Shown here piece by piece: positions 1 through 7,076 of a DNA stretch of 35,397 nt. Under the pieces are notes generated by a model. That model did no database searches. It was not told the origin of the DNA and saw only the letters and a program-made list of their open reading frames with translations. The stretch is from Aquificota bacterium. GTDB lineage: Bacteria > Thermosulfidibacterota > Thermosulfidibacteria > Thermosulfidibacterales > B14-G1. The stretch is taken from positions 1-35,397 of the forward strand of contig WFSL01000023.1 of assembly GCA_015486015.1 (NCBI GenBank). Direction: 5' to 3'. Each line of letters opens with the position of its first letter. The stretch's first letter is position 1. The translations under genes and the position numbers were made by a program.

Positions 1-414
1 ATGACAGGTAGACAGGGGCATCCAGGTACGGGGGTGGGCCTTCAGGGAGAGGGGAGGAGGGTGGAGTTGGAGGCTCTGGTGAGGGGTTTGGGCGTGGAGA
101 GGGTGAGGGTGGTAGACCCCTACGATCTTAAGACCCTTGAGGGAACCCTTAAGGAGGAGATGGATGTGCCTCAGCCTTCAGTGGTAATAGCTAAGAGGCC
201 GTGCACCCTTCTCACAGATGGTCCTTTGGGCAACTATTGTGTGGCTGAGGAATTGTGTGTGGGGTGTGGGACTTGCATCAAGGTGGGGTGTATTGCCCTT
301 TCCATGGATGGAGAGAAGGCAAAGATAGACCCTCACCTCTGCTACGGTTGCGGTGTCTGTGCGCAGGTTTGTCCCAAGGAGGCCATCAGGGAGTGTAGTT
401 GTGGCGATCACTAA
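1..414 (+). CDS. iorA: Indolepyruvate:ferredoxin oxidoreductase, alpha subunit (3' end)
   Basis: This is the C-terminal 137 residues of the alpha subunit, truncated by the window edge. IorAB is a cytoplasmic, oxygen-sensitive thiamine-diphosphate enzyme. It oxidatively decarboxylates aryl pyruvates (from Trp, Phe and Tyr transamination) to aryl-acetyl-CoA and reduces ferredoxin. The fragment opens with the family signature MTGRQGHPGTG and ends with two [4Fe-4S] motifs, CVGCGTC around residues 87-93 and CYGCGVCAQVCP around 114-125, as in the ferredoxin-like tail of IorA. The 3' end overlaps iorB by 14 nt, so the two are translationally coupled. The true start lies outside the window. Confidence 0.93.
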   Translation: MTGRQGHPGTGVGLQGEGRRVELEALVRGLGVERVRVVDPYDLKTLEGTLKEEMDVPQPSVVIAKRPCTLLTDGPLGNYCVAEELCVGCGTCIKVGCIALSMDGEKAKIDPHLCYGCGVCAQVCPKEAIRECSCGDH

Positions 415-979
415 TCTGGTATTCTGTGGTGTAGGGGGTCAAGGGGTGCTTTTGGCTTCGGAGATAGTAGCGGAAGTGGCCTTAAGGTCAGGCATGGATG
501 TTAAGAAGAGTGAGGTTCACGGTATGGCCCAGAGGGGGGGATCTGTGGTATCCAACGTGCGTTTTGGCGATAAGGTCTACTCTCCGGTGATCCCTATGGG
601 AGAGGCCCATTTTATAGTGGCCTTCGAAGAGTTGGAGGCCTTGAGATATGCATCTTATGCTTCTCTTCAAGCCATATTCCTTGTGAATACCCTCAAAGTG
701 AACCCTGTCACCGTGCTCTCAGGCGAGGCAAACTATCCCCAGGCTCCCTTAGCAATGTTGGGCAGGTATTTTGGGCGTGTGATAACCATTGATGCCCTTG
801 CCCTTGCCCAGAAGGCTGGCTCTCCCCGTGCCCTCAATTCTGTGATGATAGGTCTTCTGTCTCGCTTTCTCCCTTTTTCTAAGGAGGCTTGGGTAGAGGT
901 TTTGGCTGAGCGTGTGCCAGGAAAGGCAAAGGACACCAATGTTAAGGCCTTTGGCCTGGGGAGGGACTCTTTTTCTTAG
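401..979 (+). CDS. iorB: Indolepyruvate:ferredoxin oxidoreductase, beta subunit
   Basis: The beta subunit (about 192 aa) belongs to the pyruvate:ferredoxin oxidoreductase gamma-domain family. It completes the IorAB enzyme for ferredoxin-linked oxidation of aromatic 2-oxo acids. The N-terminus shows the family glycine motif FCGVGGQGVLLAS, followed by SEVHGMAQRGG, typical of IorB and KorC. I chose the GTG at 401 because the homologous start (ITNLVFCGVGGQG) begins right there. The frame is open further upstream, but that sequence is the shadow of iorA. An AAGGAGG at 376-382 is somewhat far away, and coupling to iorA probably assists initiation. The length is usual for the family. Confidence 0.92.
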   Translation: MAITNLVFCGVGGQGVLLASEIVAEVALRSGMDVKKSEVHGMAQRGGSVVSNVRFGDKVYSPVIPMGEAHFIVAFEELEALRYASYASLQAIFLVNTLKVNPVTVLSGEANYPQAPLAMLGRYFGRVITIDALALAQKAGSPRALNSVMIGLLSRFLPFSKEAWVEVLAERVPGKAKDTNVKAFGLGRDSFS

Positions 980-1008
980 ATAAGACAGGTGGAAGCAGGG
1001 TCCTTTTT

Positions 1009-2247
1009 GTGGTCCTGGATGGAGTGGGGGACCAGGCCCAGGAGGTGTTGGGGGGCAGGACCCCATTACAGGTGGCTCATACCCCCAATCTGGATCATCT
1101 TGCACTTTTGGGTGGAGGTGGTTGTTACCATCCTGGGAAGGTGGGCCTTGCTTATTTCAGTGATCTGGCCCTGTTCTTGGCTTTGGGTTACAGTGTTTCA
1201 GATTTCCCTGGTAGGGGGGTGTTGGGCTGCTACGCTACCTCTATCCCAGTATCTACCCGGCACATCTACATGTTGGCCTCACTGGTCTCTCTGGAGAACG
1301 ACCCCTCTGGGGAGCCTATCTTGGTGGACAGGGGAACGGATCTCACCCTTGATGAATGGCAGGAGGCTGTGGAAATCCTTTCAGAAACTTGGGAGGGTAA
1401 AGGGCTGGTAGTGGAGTTTCTTCCATTGGAGCCGGGGGTAGGGGTTTTACAAATCGTAGGAGATGGAGATCCCCGGGTAACGGACTCTGATCCTTCTCAT
1501 AGGGGTAGTAGGGTCTACAGGATCGCTCCAAGGGATGGTGGAACCAGATTTTCCAGGTATCTGGCTCAGGAGCTGAATCGGTATTCGGATTGGGCAGCCT
1601 CCCGTTTGAGGGATGCCCCTTTTAATAGGGAAAGGGTAAGGCGTGGGAAGAATCTCCTTGGTGCCCTTCTGCTCCAAGGCGCTGGGAGAGATGGCATCCT
1701 CCCTTCGCTCCAGGAAAAGTGGGGGTTTAAGGGGGCCATGGTGGCCTCTGATTTTCTCATTTTGGGCATGGGGAGAAAGTTGGGGATGGAGGTCTTTCTA
1801 TATGGGGAGGGAGAGCCTAAGAAGGAGCTTTTCCACAAACTCAGGGGGGCAACTGAGCTTTTGGAGAAGCACTCCTTGGTGTTGGTGCATACCAGGGTAC
1901 TGAAAATGGTTTCAAAGAGGCACAGCCCTTGGGATAAGGTAAGGGTGATAGAGGAGTTGGATGCGGCCTTTGCATATCTGGTGGAGCATCTCGTCCCACA
2001 AGAGGGGGTGCTTCTGGTAATCTGGGGTGGTGCTTCCACATCTTCAGGGGGGCTCTATCTTTATAGCGGAGAACCTTCACCCCTTCTGATGGTGGGGCCA
2101 AAGGTGAGGAAGGGCGGGAGTTTCAGATTTGACGAGCCCTCTCTGGCGTACGGGTCTTTGGGGCTACTGAGGGGCGAGGAGTTGATGCTGAGCATTCTTA
2201 GCGCCTCTGGTCGAGCACCCCTTGGTGGCAGGTATCCTCATGATTAG
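1009..2247 (+). CDS. Degenerate 2,3-bisphosphoglycerate-independent phosphoglycerate mutase-like protein (ApgM family)
   Basis: A 412-aa member of the alkaline-phosphatase superfamily, closest in pattern to archaeal-type cofactor-independent phosphoglycerate mutase (ApgM) and the related 'proposed homoserine kinase' group. Seen: an N-terminal VVLDGVGD with the metal-binding Asp4, TPLQVAHTPNLDHLA, a Ser-Asp pair at 51-52 where the catalytic Ser sits, and FPGRGVLG. Several metal ligands look lost. The expected Asp-His of the C-terminal (T/S)DH motif reads Gly-Ala (about 340-343, WGGAST), the following His motif reads LYLYS, and the Asp of the HxxxxDxxGH motif is missing. The protein may be catalytically inactive or altered. 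It lies 29 nt downstream of iorB in the same direction. Homology extends upstream of GTG 1009 (VLF codons), but no ATG, GTG or TTG is available there. Confidence 0.75.
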   Translation: MVLDGVGDQAQEVLGGRTPLQVAHTPNLDHLALLGGGGCYHPGKVGLAYFSDLALFLALGYSVSDFPGRGVLGCYATSIPVSTRHIYMLASLVSLENDPSGEPILVDRGTDLTLDEWQEAVEILSETWEGKGLVVEFLPLEPGVGVLQIVGDGDPRVTDSDPSHRGSRVYRIAPRDGGTRFSRYLAQELNRYSDWAASRLRDAPFNRERVRRGKNLLGALLLQGAGRDGILPSLQEKWGFKGAMVASDFLILGMGRKLGMEVFLYGEGEPKKELFHKLRGATELLEKHSLVLVHTRVLKMVSKRHSPWDKVRVIEELDAAFAYLVEHLVPQEGVLLVIWGGASTSSGGLYLYSGEPSPLLMVGPKVRKGGSFRFDEPSLAYGSLGLLRGEELMLSILSASGRAPLGGRYPHD

Positions 2248-2256
2248 ATCTCATTG

Positions 2257-2276
2257 CCCCCAAAGGTCTTTGGGGG
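2257..2276 (+). terminator. Hairpin after the mutase-like gene
   Basis: CCCCCAAA pairs perfectly with TTTGGGGG around a GGTC loop, 10 nt after the stop codon. The stem is terminator-like, but it is followed by TTGGCC rather than a good T-run, so termination may be weak or Rho-assisted. It probably ends the iorAB operon. Confidence 0.5.
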
Positions 2277-2305
2277 TTGGCCAGGAGCAGGGATTATGAG
2301 AGTAA

Positions 2306-2318
2306 AATTGGTCCAATT
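2306..2318. promoter_or_regulatory. Palindrome upstream of the toxin-antitoxin-like pair
   Basis: AATTGG-T-CCAATT is a perfect 13-bp palindrome 12 nt before the ATG at 2331. Toxin-antitoxin operons usually repress themselves through such sites at their promoter. The role here is inferred from position only. Confidence 0.35.
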
Positions 2319-2330
2319 GGAAAGAAGAAG

Positions 2331-2582
2331 ATGCCGGTAAAGAGTGCATTAGAGAGTATTGTAAGGGCAAAGGGGATCAACCTCACTGTTCTTGACTTCA
2401 CTACTCAGGACGCTGTCAGGCTTCTCAGGAAGCTCGGTTTCCATATTGTCGAGGGCAAATGCAAAAGGGGAGCACTAAGACGCTACATAGGCGCTTTGTC
2501 CATAGAGGGGAACGCCGTCAAAGACAAGGAGAAGGCTTACAATGATCCTGTTTGGCACCTCTTTTATCGTTGCTCTGCTTAA
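2331..2582 (+). CDS. Small hypothetical protein, probable antitoxin of the PIN-domain gene
   Basis: An 83-aa protein I do not recognise. The start is placed at ATG 2331 behind the purine-rich GGAAAGAAGAAG; an upstream TTG at 2277 falls on the edge of a terminator-like hairpin and is less likely. The middle reads DAVRLLRKLGFHIVEG, a short helix then strand. The tail is rich in Lys, Glu and Asp. It overlaps the PIN-domain gene by 41 nt, the usual layout for an antitoxin followed by its VapC-type toxin, with the PIN start behind AAGGAGAAGG. The antitoxin role rests on position and size alone. No clear DNA-binding fold (AbrB, RHH or Phd) is visible. Confidence 0.5.
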   Translation: MPVKSALESIVRAKGINLTVLDFTTQDAVRLLRKLGFHIVEGKCKRGALRRYIGALSIEGNAVKDKEKAYNDPVWHLFYRCSA

Positions 2583-2934
2583 CGGAGAAGGCATTTTTCA
2601 CAGCCAAGCCAAAAAGGTTTTTGAAAAAATACCTGACGAGGAAGACTTAGCCGTCCACTACCTGGTGATACAAGAAACCTATGCGGTCATGTGCAGGAAA
2701 GCTGTCGAACAAGGTCACAGCATAGAAGAGATTTTCTCGATTCTTGAAGGGTTCTTCGATGAGATAGGTATTATGAGCAGTTTACCTGACGAAGGAGAAA
2801 TCCTGGCCGTCATGAAGAGGAGCAAGTGCGGCCTAAGCTACGTGGATGCTGTGCTGGCACACCTAAACAAGAGAGCTGGGTTCAAAGTGCTCACCTTTGA
2901 CAGGAAGCTCATAGGGCACCTATCTCCTCTCTAA
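2542..2934 (+). CDS. PIN-domain protein, VapC-like, first active-site Asp replaced
   Basis: A 130-aa single PIN domain, the usual size of VapC ribonuclease toxins, which cleave tRNA or rRNA with Mg2+ held by three or four acidic residues. Seen: the N-terminal strand MILFGTSFIVALLN, Glu45 in VIQETYAV, Asp102 in LSYVDAVLA and Asp120 in VLTFDRKL. The first conserved Asp (normally (V/L)DTS) is Gly5 (codon GGC at 2554-2556), one base change from Asp. The protein may therefore be inactive or weakened. It overlaps the upstream small gene by 41 nt. Downstream DNA up to 3033 holds no gene. Confidence 0.8.
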   Translation: MILFGTSFIVALLNGEGIFHSQAKKVFEKIPDEEDLAVHYLVIQETYAVMCRKAVEQGHSIEEIFSILEGFFDEIGIMSSLPDEGEILAVMKRSKCGLSYVDAVLAHLNKRAGFKVLTFDRKLIGHLSPL

Positions 2935-3033
2935 GAGTCTGTCGGACTTGTCGTGAAAAGTCCAGGAGACAAAAGTAAGGGATGTCAAATGTTGAGACCT
3001 GACACCCGAGGTATTGGGATTTCTGCTGGGGGT
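2935..3033. other. Short gene-free junction, possible mobile-element scar
   Basis: This gap separates the convergent PIN and epmA genes. It contains a GGACTT/AAGTCC hairpin (2944-2949 with 2958-2963). It also holds TGTTGAGACCTGACACC around 2990-3006, which resembles terminal sequences I associate with REP/RAYT-type elements, though this is from memory and unverified. No transposase remains. Confidence 0.25.
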
Positions 3034-4005
3034 TTAAGTGAGGAGGAAGTCCCCTATGTCGCGGCCCCCAAATAGGAGCATCAGCAGCCTTTCCAGACCT
3101 AAGGCAGCGCCGGCAACGGGGGGCATGAGAGGTAAAGCCTTTAGGAGCTCTTCGTCTATGGGCCAATGTCCAGGCCTCTTTCGGGCCTCTGCCTCCAGCC
3201 TTCTTTTTTGTTCGTAGGGATCGGTGAGCTCAGAGTATCCGTTCATCAGCTCAATCCCGCCTACATAGAGTTCCACTCGTTCGCATACCTTAGGATCGGT
3301 GGGGGAAGGCCTTGCCATCACGGAAAGGGCAATGGGGTAATGATAGAGGAAGACAGGTTTGGTTAGCTGGGCCAGAGAGGGTTCCACCTTGGCAACGAAT
3401 AGGTAATGAAGGCATGTCTCCCAGGGATCCTCAGGCGATACCATAAGTCCCAGTTCTTCAAGGTATCTCCTGAGTTCCTTTGGATCTATGGCAAGGGGAT
3501 CTATACCTGAGAATCTCTTAAATGCTTCAGATACAGACATGGAGAGCCACTCTCCATCTAAATGTACCACCCCTTTGCCCATCACACTCACAGTAGGGGA
3601 CAGCTCCAATTCTCTGACCAGATAGAGGATCAGTTCTTTTGTGCCCTTCATAAGGTCAAGGTAGTCTCCATGGACCTTGTACCATTCCACCATGGTGAAC
3701 TCCCTCCGGTGCAGCGGAGTGATGGGGTCCTTTCTGAAGACCTTGCAGATCTGGAATATGCTTCCGGAATTGGCGGCCAATAAGCGCTTCATCTGGTACT
3801 CAGGGGATGTGTGGAGATAGAGCCCTTCTATTGTTTGAAAAGGCTCCACATAGGGATCAAGGTTGGGGGCCTCCTGAAGGTAGGGTGTTTCTACTTCCAG
3901 GAAGCCCTGGGAGAGGAAGAACCCCCTTATTAAATGTGCTACCCGAGAGCGGCGCCGAAGATTTTTAAAAAGCCCCGGCTCTTTCCTTAAGTCTCGCCAG
4001 TCTAT
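3034..4005 (-). CDS. epmA: Elongation factor P--(R)-beta-lysine ligase
   Basis: A class II lysyl-tRNA-synthetase-like enzyme (EpmA/PoxA/GenX). It attaches beta-lysine or lysine to a conserved Lys of elongation factor P. Seen: motif 1 region FLEVETPYLQEAPNLDPYVEPF, the substrate-site signature LHTSPEYQMKRLL, motif 2 FRKDPITPLHRREFTMVEW, GIELMNGYSELTDP, and motif 3 GAALGLERLLMLLFG. The usual N-terminus (WRxLRxxPxLFxNLxxRxRV...) is encoded upstream of the GTG at 3849, with no ATG, GTG or TTG in frame. Family alignment puts the start at ATA 4003-4005, giving 323 aa (E. coli has 325). An AGAGG lies 9 nt before the ATA. The frame is the same as dksA, separated only by its TGA. The function is secure; the start is not. 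Confidence 0.88.
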   Translation of the reverse strand: MDWRDLRKEPGLFKNLRRRSRVAHLIRGFFLSQGFLEVETPYLQEAPNLDPYVEPFQTIEGLYLHTSPEYQMKRLLAANSGSIFQICKVFRKDPITPLHRREFTMVEWYKVHGDYLDLMKGTKELILYLVRELELSPTVSVMGKGVVHLDGEWLSMSVSEAFKRFSGIDPLAIDPKELRRYLEELGLMVSPEDPWETCLHYLFVAKVEPSLAQLTKPVFLYHYPIALSVMARPSPTDPKVCERVELYVGGIELMNGYSELTDPYEQKRRLEAEARKRPGHWPIDEELLKALPLMPPVAGAALGLERLLMLLFGGRDIGDFLLT

Positions 4006-4008
4006 GCC

Positions 4009-4368
4009 TCAAAACCTCTTTTTTTCTCTCTCCTCTTGGCATCTTACACATAATACCGCGAATGGCTTCGCCAGTAGGCGTCCCTCCTCAATGGGCTCTC
4101 CACACTCTTCACAGTATCCGTACGTTCCATTCTCTATCCGCTGGAGGGCACCATCGATTGCCCTGAGTCGCTGGATCTCCATGGCAGTCAATGACGATCT
4201 GAGTTTTTCCTCTTCTAAGGCCACTGCATGATCTGCATCGTCTCCTACAGCCTGCCTACCCCGGTTGTTTTGCTCCTCCTCTTTGTTCCTCTGAAGCTTG
4301 CTCAAAATCTTTCCCTTTTCCCTCAGGAGCATTTCCTTGATCTTTTCCAAATCCCTTTGGTCCTTCAT
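4009..4368 (-). CDS. dksA: DksA/TraR family zinc-finger transcriptional regulator
   Basis: A 119-aa DksA-family protein. Such proteins insert a coiled coil into the RNA polymerase secondary channel and, with ppGpp, adjust rRNA and amino-acid promoters. Seen: an N-terminal coiled coil (residues 1-75), the acidic tip DDADHA, and a C4 zinc finger CEECGEPI...CVRC near residues 88-112. The length suits a DksA-like protein. ATG 4368 follows GGAGAGG on the minus strand. It sits between cysE and epmA on the same strand, and only TGA-GGC separates its last codon from the proposed ATA start of epmA, so the two are probably co-transcribed. Confidence 0.9.
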   Translation of the reverse strand: MKDQRDLEKIKEMLLREKGKILSKLQRNKEEEQNNRGRQAVGDDADHAVALEEEKLRSSLTAMEIQRLRAIDGALQRIENGTYGYCEECGEPIEEGRLLAKPFAVLCVRCQEEREKKRF

Positions 4369-4420
4369 ATCCAGCCCTCTCCACTTCTTTGATTTAACTT
4401 GGGCGATTTTGTTGTCATCT

Positions 4421-4452
4421 CAATTGTGGGGGTTTCGCCCCAACCCCAATTG
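4421..4452. terminator. Inverted repeat between cysE and dksA
   Basis: CAATTG at 4421-4426 and again at 4447-4452 flank an inner TGGGG/CCCCA stem, giving a strong hairpin. It lies 53 nt beyond the cysE stop on the minus strand. No convincing T-run follows on either strand, so it may terminate, attenuate or stabilise an mRNA end. Confidence 0.4.
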
Positions 4453-4504
4453 GTTTGTGTTTCAGTCCTTAGTGCTTGTGCTAAAGAGATGCCCACGCAA
4501 GTTT

Positions 4505-5260
4505 TTATCTTTCGTCGATAAATACACCTATTTCTTCCTCCATGCGCTTTAGCTTTTCCAACCTTGCAAGTCGCTGCTCAATGGTCTCTATCCGTTTCCT
4601 CCCCTTGTCGCCTTTTATCTCTTCCAGTTCCCTCCGCAGTTCAGAGATTTCCTCAGACATAGCCTTGATCACCTCCAGCACAGGGTCGGGTAGCAGATGA
4701 TGATCAAGATCCACTCCATGGACTTTAAGGGTTTTTTTCTTAGCTACCCTGCCTGGTACCCCTACTACCGTGGACTCAGGAGGCACTTCCCTAACCACCA
4801 CCGAGTTTGCCCCTATCTTGCTGTTTTCGCCTACTACAAAGGGACCGAGGATCTTGGCCCCAGCACCTACTACTACCTTTTCCTTCAATGTGGGATGGCG
4901 CTTCTCTTTCCTGAGGCTGACGCCCCCGAGGGTTACTTGATGATAGAGGGTGACGTTTTCCGCTATCTCCGCTGTTTCTCCGATCACTACCCCCATTCCA
5001 TGATCGATAAAGAACCCTTTTCCAATGGTAGCTCCTGGGTGTATCTCGATGCCTGTGAGAAAACGGGCGATATGAGAGAGGAGACGGGCCAGCAGGTAGA
5101 GCTTCTTCTTCCAGAGCCAATGGGAGACTCGATGAAATAGGATGGCGTGGAAGCCTGGGTAACACAGGAGTACTTCGAGTTTGCTCCTGGCAGCAGGGTC
5201 CCTTTCGAAAACTGCGTTAAAATCGGCTTTTACAACTTCCCATGCCCCCTTGAGGCCCAT
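4505..5260 (-). CDS. cysE: Serine O-acetyltransferase
   Basis: Cytoplasmic enzyme that makes O-acetylserine from serine and acetyl-CoA, the first committed step of cysteine synthesis. Seen: an alpha-helical N-terminal part with [24 protein letters not shown], then left-handed beta-helix hexapeptide repeats ([39 protein letters not shown]) and [11 protein letters not shown]. The catalytic His lies in the IDHG segment. The last 60 or so residues (about 190-251) form a charged coiled coil ([21 protein letters not shown]), an extension beyond the minimal enzyme seen in several bacteria. ATG 5260 follows AAGGGA. The gene diverges from the TPR gene. Confidence 0.93.
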   Translation of the reverse strand: MGLKGAWEVVKADFNAVFERDPAARSKLEVLLCYPGFHAILFHRVSHWLWKKKLYLLARLLSHIARFLTGIEIHPGATIGKGFFIDHGMGVVIGETAEIAENVTLYHQVTLGGVSLRKEKRHPTLKEKVVVGAGAKILGPFVVGENSKIGANSVVVREVPPESTVVGVPGRVAKKKTLKVHGVDLDHHLLPDPVLEVIKAMSEEISELRRELEEIKGDKGRKRIETIEQRLARLEKLKRMEEEIGVFIDER

Positions 5261-5319
5261 ACAGATTCCCTTCTTCTTTGAATTTGGGCATATCCCCTAC
5301 ACATAATGGTATATCAAGT

Positions 5320-5351
5320 CAAGCCCTGTGCCTAACTGAGCCCAGGGCTTG
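5320..5351. repeat. Inverted repeat in the cysE/TPR divergent region
   Basis: CAAGCCCTG (5320-5328) and CAGGGCTTG (5343-5351) are perfect 9-nt arms with a 14-nt spacer, lying between divergent genes. It may be an operator or an mRNA leader hairpin. The minus-strand TTGACT next to it (5314-5319) could be part of the cysE promoter. Confidence 0.4.
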
Positions 5352-5384
5352 TGCCCCATATGCCCTGCTACTATAAGGAAGAGT

Positions 5385-7076
5385 ATGAGGAAGGTCTTTC
5401 TGGTAGCCTTGACAATGTTCATTATGGCCTTGGGTGAGGAGGCCTATGCCCAGCGTCCTTCCCGGGCCCAGGTATATGCCGACATTGTGACCATGCAGCT
5501 CCTCCGTATGGAAGGGGCCTCTCCAGCGAGGATTCTCCCATTGTGTAAGAGGATATTGGGGGTTATGCCTGTTCCCCAGGCGTATGTAGACATGGCCCAC
5601 ATCCTTTTGGAGGTGGGGGACTTAAAAACAGCCATAGATACCTTAGAGGAGGGGGCGGAGAAGTTCCCCAATGATTTCACTCTGCAGGTCCTCCTTGGGG
5701 AGATCTATGGGGACGTGGGAAAGAAAAATCATGCCCTCTTACACTTCGATAAGGCCCTGAGGATAAACCCCAAGGACGAGAGGGTGTACCAGAGGCTGAT
5801 AGGGCTGTATGTGGAAGAGGGAAACTACGAAGCAGCCAATACCCTGCTGGGGAAATGGGAGAAGGCCATGCCCCATTCCGTTTCCCTCTACCTCACCTGG
5901 GCAAGGGTTTACATCTCCATGGGTCTTTCCAATAGGGCCCTGGAGAAGCTTCAGGATGCCTCGAGAGAACATCCTGATAACCCTGATGTCTTTAGATTGA
6001 TGGGGCGGTTGTACGAGCTTAATGGAAACACAGAAGGGGCTATCAAGGCGTATAAGAAGCTGCTGGAGCTATCTCCGACTTCTGTTGATGCCTTGGGGCA
6101 CCTCGGAGAGCTTTATATTCAGGAGAAGAAGTACCCCTCTGCATTAAAGATATATAGGTCTCTTCTGAAGAGCCATCCAGGGTATCCACAGCTTTCGGCC
6201 AGGGTTGCCTCCATTTTAGTGGCCATGGACAGGAAGAAGGAGGCCCTTCGGACAATAAATGATGCCCTGAAGGTGCACAAAGACGAACGTCTCCTATTCA
6301 TGAAGGCCCTCCTCTTGGAGGATATGGGGAGAAAAGGGGAGGCACTGAGGCTGCTGTGTGGTGTGGTGGCTAAGGGTGGGACCCACGACCCCTCTTTTTA
6401 TATTCAGATAGCAAGCATCTATATGGACAAGGGTGATCGTGAGAGGGCCATAACTGTTTTACGAAGTGGCATCATGGTGCAGCCAGATGCCCCCCAGCTT
6501 TATAAGGCCCTTGCAATCGTTTATAATGAAATAGGGAAAAAAGAAGAGGCGTTGATGAATGCAGCCTATGCAGTGGTTCTCAGGCCCCATGATCCCTCTT
6601 ATCTCTTTTCTCTGGGTGCCCTTTTGGAAAGGCAGGGCCAATGGAAGAAGAGTGAGAAGTTTCTCAAAAGGGCCTTGAAGCTGGATCCCCAAAACCCCTC
6701 TCTGCTTAACTACTTGGGATATATGTACATAGACAGGGGAGTAAATCTGGATGAGGGGATTAGCCTGGTGCGGAAGGCATTGGCCATAAGGCCCAACAAT
6801 CCATATTATCTTGACTCCCTTGCCTGGGGGCTTTTCAAGAAGGGAAAGCTCAAAAGGGCGAGGCAGATTCAGGAAGGGGCATTGAGGCGGATCAAGGAGA
6901 AGAACGCCATCATGCTAAGCCATATGGGTGCCATTTACATGGCTCTGGGTATGAAGGAAAAGGCAAAGGCCCTGTATGCTGAGGCCCTCAGGCACTTGAA
7001 TAACAAGGAGTTGAGCACCTGGGAGCGGGAAGAGATCATCCGTTCGGCCAGGGCATTAGGACTATTATCGCCCTAA
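5385..7076 (+). CDS. Secreted tetratricopeptide-repeat protein
   Basis: A 563-aa protein with a Sec signal peptide (MRKVFLVALTMFIMALGEEAYAQ, cleavage likely after AYA) followed almost wholly by TPR units, roughly a dozen 34-residue helix pairs. Examples are IYGDVGKKNHALLHFDKALRI, LGALLERQGQWKKSEKFL and IRPNNPYYLDSLAWGLFKKG. TPR arrays are protein-binding scaffolds, and in the periplasm they often serve envelope assembly. I chose ATG 5385 over the upstream GTG because it follows TAAGGAAG and starts a textbook signal peptide. The stop overlaps the next gene's ATG (TAATG), so the lipoprotein is probably its partner. No specific function can be named. Confidence 0.85.
   Translation: MRKVFLVALTMFIMALGEEAYAQRPSRAQVYADIVTMQLLRMEGASPARILPLCKRILGVMPVPQAYVDMAHILLEVGDLKTAIDTLEEGAEKFPNDFTLQVLLGEIYGDVGKKNHALLHFDKALRINPKDERVYQRLIGLYVEEGNYEAANTLLGKWEKAMPHSVSLYLTWARVYISMGLSNRALEKLQDASREHPDNPDVFRLMGRLYELNGNTEGAIKAYKKLLELSPTSVDALGHLGELYIQEKKYPSALKIYRSLLKSHPGYPQLSARVASILVAMDRKKEALRTINDALKVHKDERLLFMKALLLEDMGRKGEALRLLCGVVAKGGTHDPSFYIQIASIYMDKGDRERAITVLRSGIMVQPDAPQLYKALAIVYNEIGKKEEALMNAAYAVVLRPHDPSYLFSLGALLERQGQWKKSEKFLKRALKLDPQNPSLLNYLGYMYIDRGVNLDEGISLVRKALAIRPNNPYYLDSLAWGLFKKGKLKRARQIQEGALRRIKEKNAIMLSHMGAIYMALGMKEKAKALYAEALRHLNNKELSTWEREEIIRSARALGLLSP

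Noticed and set aside
749-1105. Minus-strand open frames over iorB and the mutase-like gene
   Set aside because: They are antisense shadows with no recognisable domain, and lie opposite genes with clear homology.
2296-2340. Mini-ORF reading MRVKLVQLERRRCR, like the start of an AbrB antitoxin
   Set aside because: It stops after 14 codons and has no continuation in that frame. The resemblance is short and probably chance.
3961-4011. Programmed +1 frameshift from a TTG overlapping the dksA stop into epmA (slip at CTTTTTAA)
   Set aside because: The frame entered directly after the dksA TGA already encodes the family-like N-terminus (DWRDLRK...), so no frameshift is needed.
4009-4368. DksA-EpmA selenocysteine or read-through fusion across the TGA at 4009-4011
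   Set aside because: DksA ends at its normal length after the zinc finger, and no clear selenocysteine hairpin follows the TGA. ATA initiation or a base error is simpler. It is kept only as an option in the findings.
4697-5140. 147-codon plus-strand frame opposite cysE
   Set aside because: The minus strand encodes an unmistakable serine acetyltransferase. The plus frame is a by-product of its codon usage.
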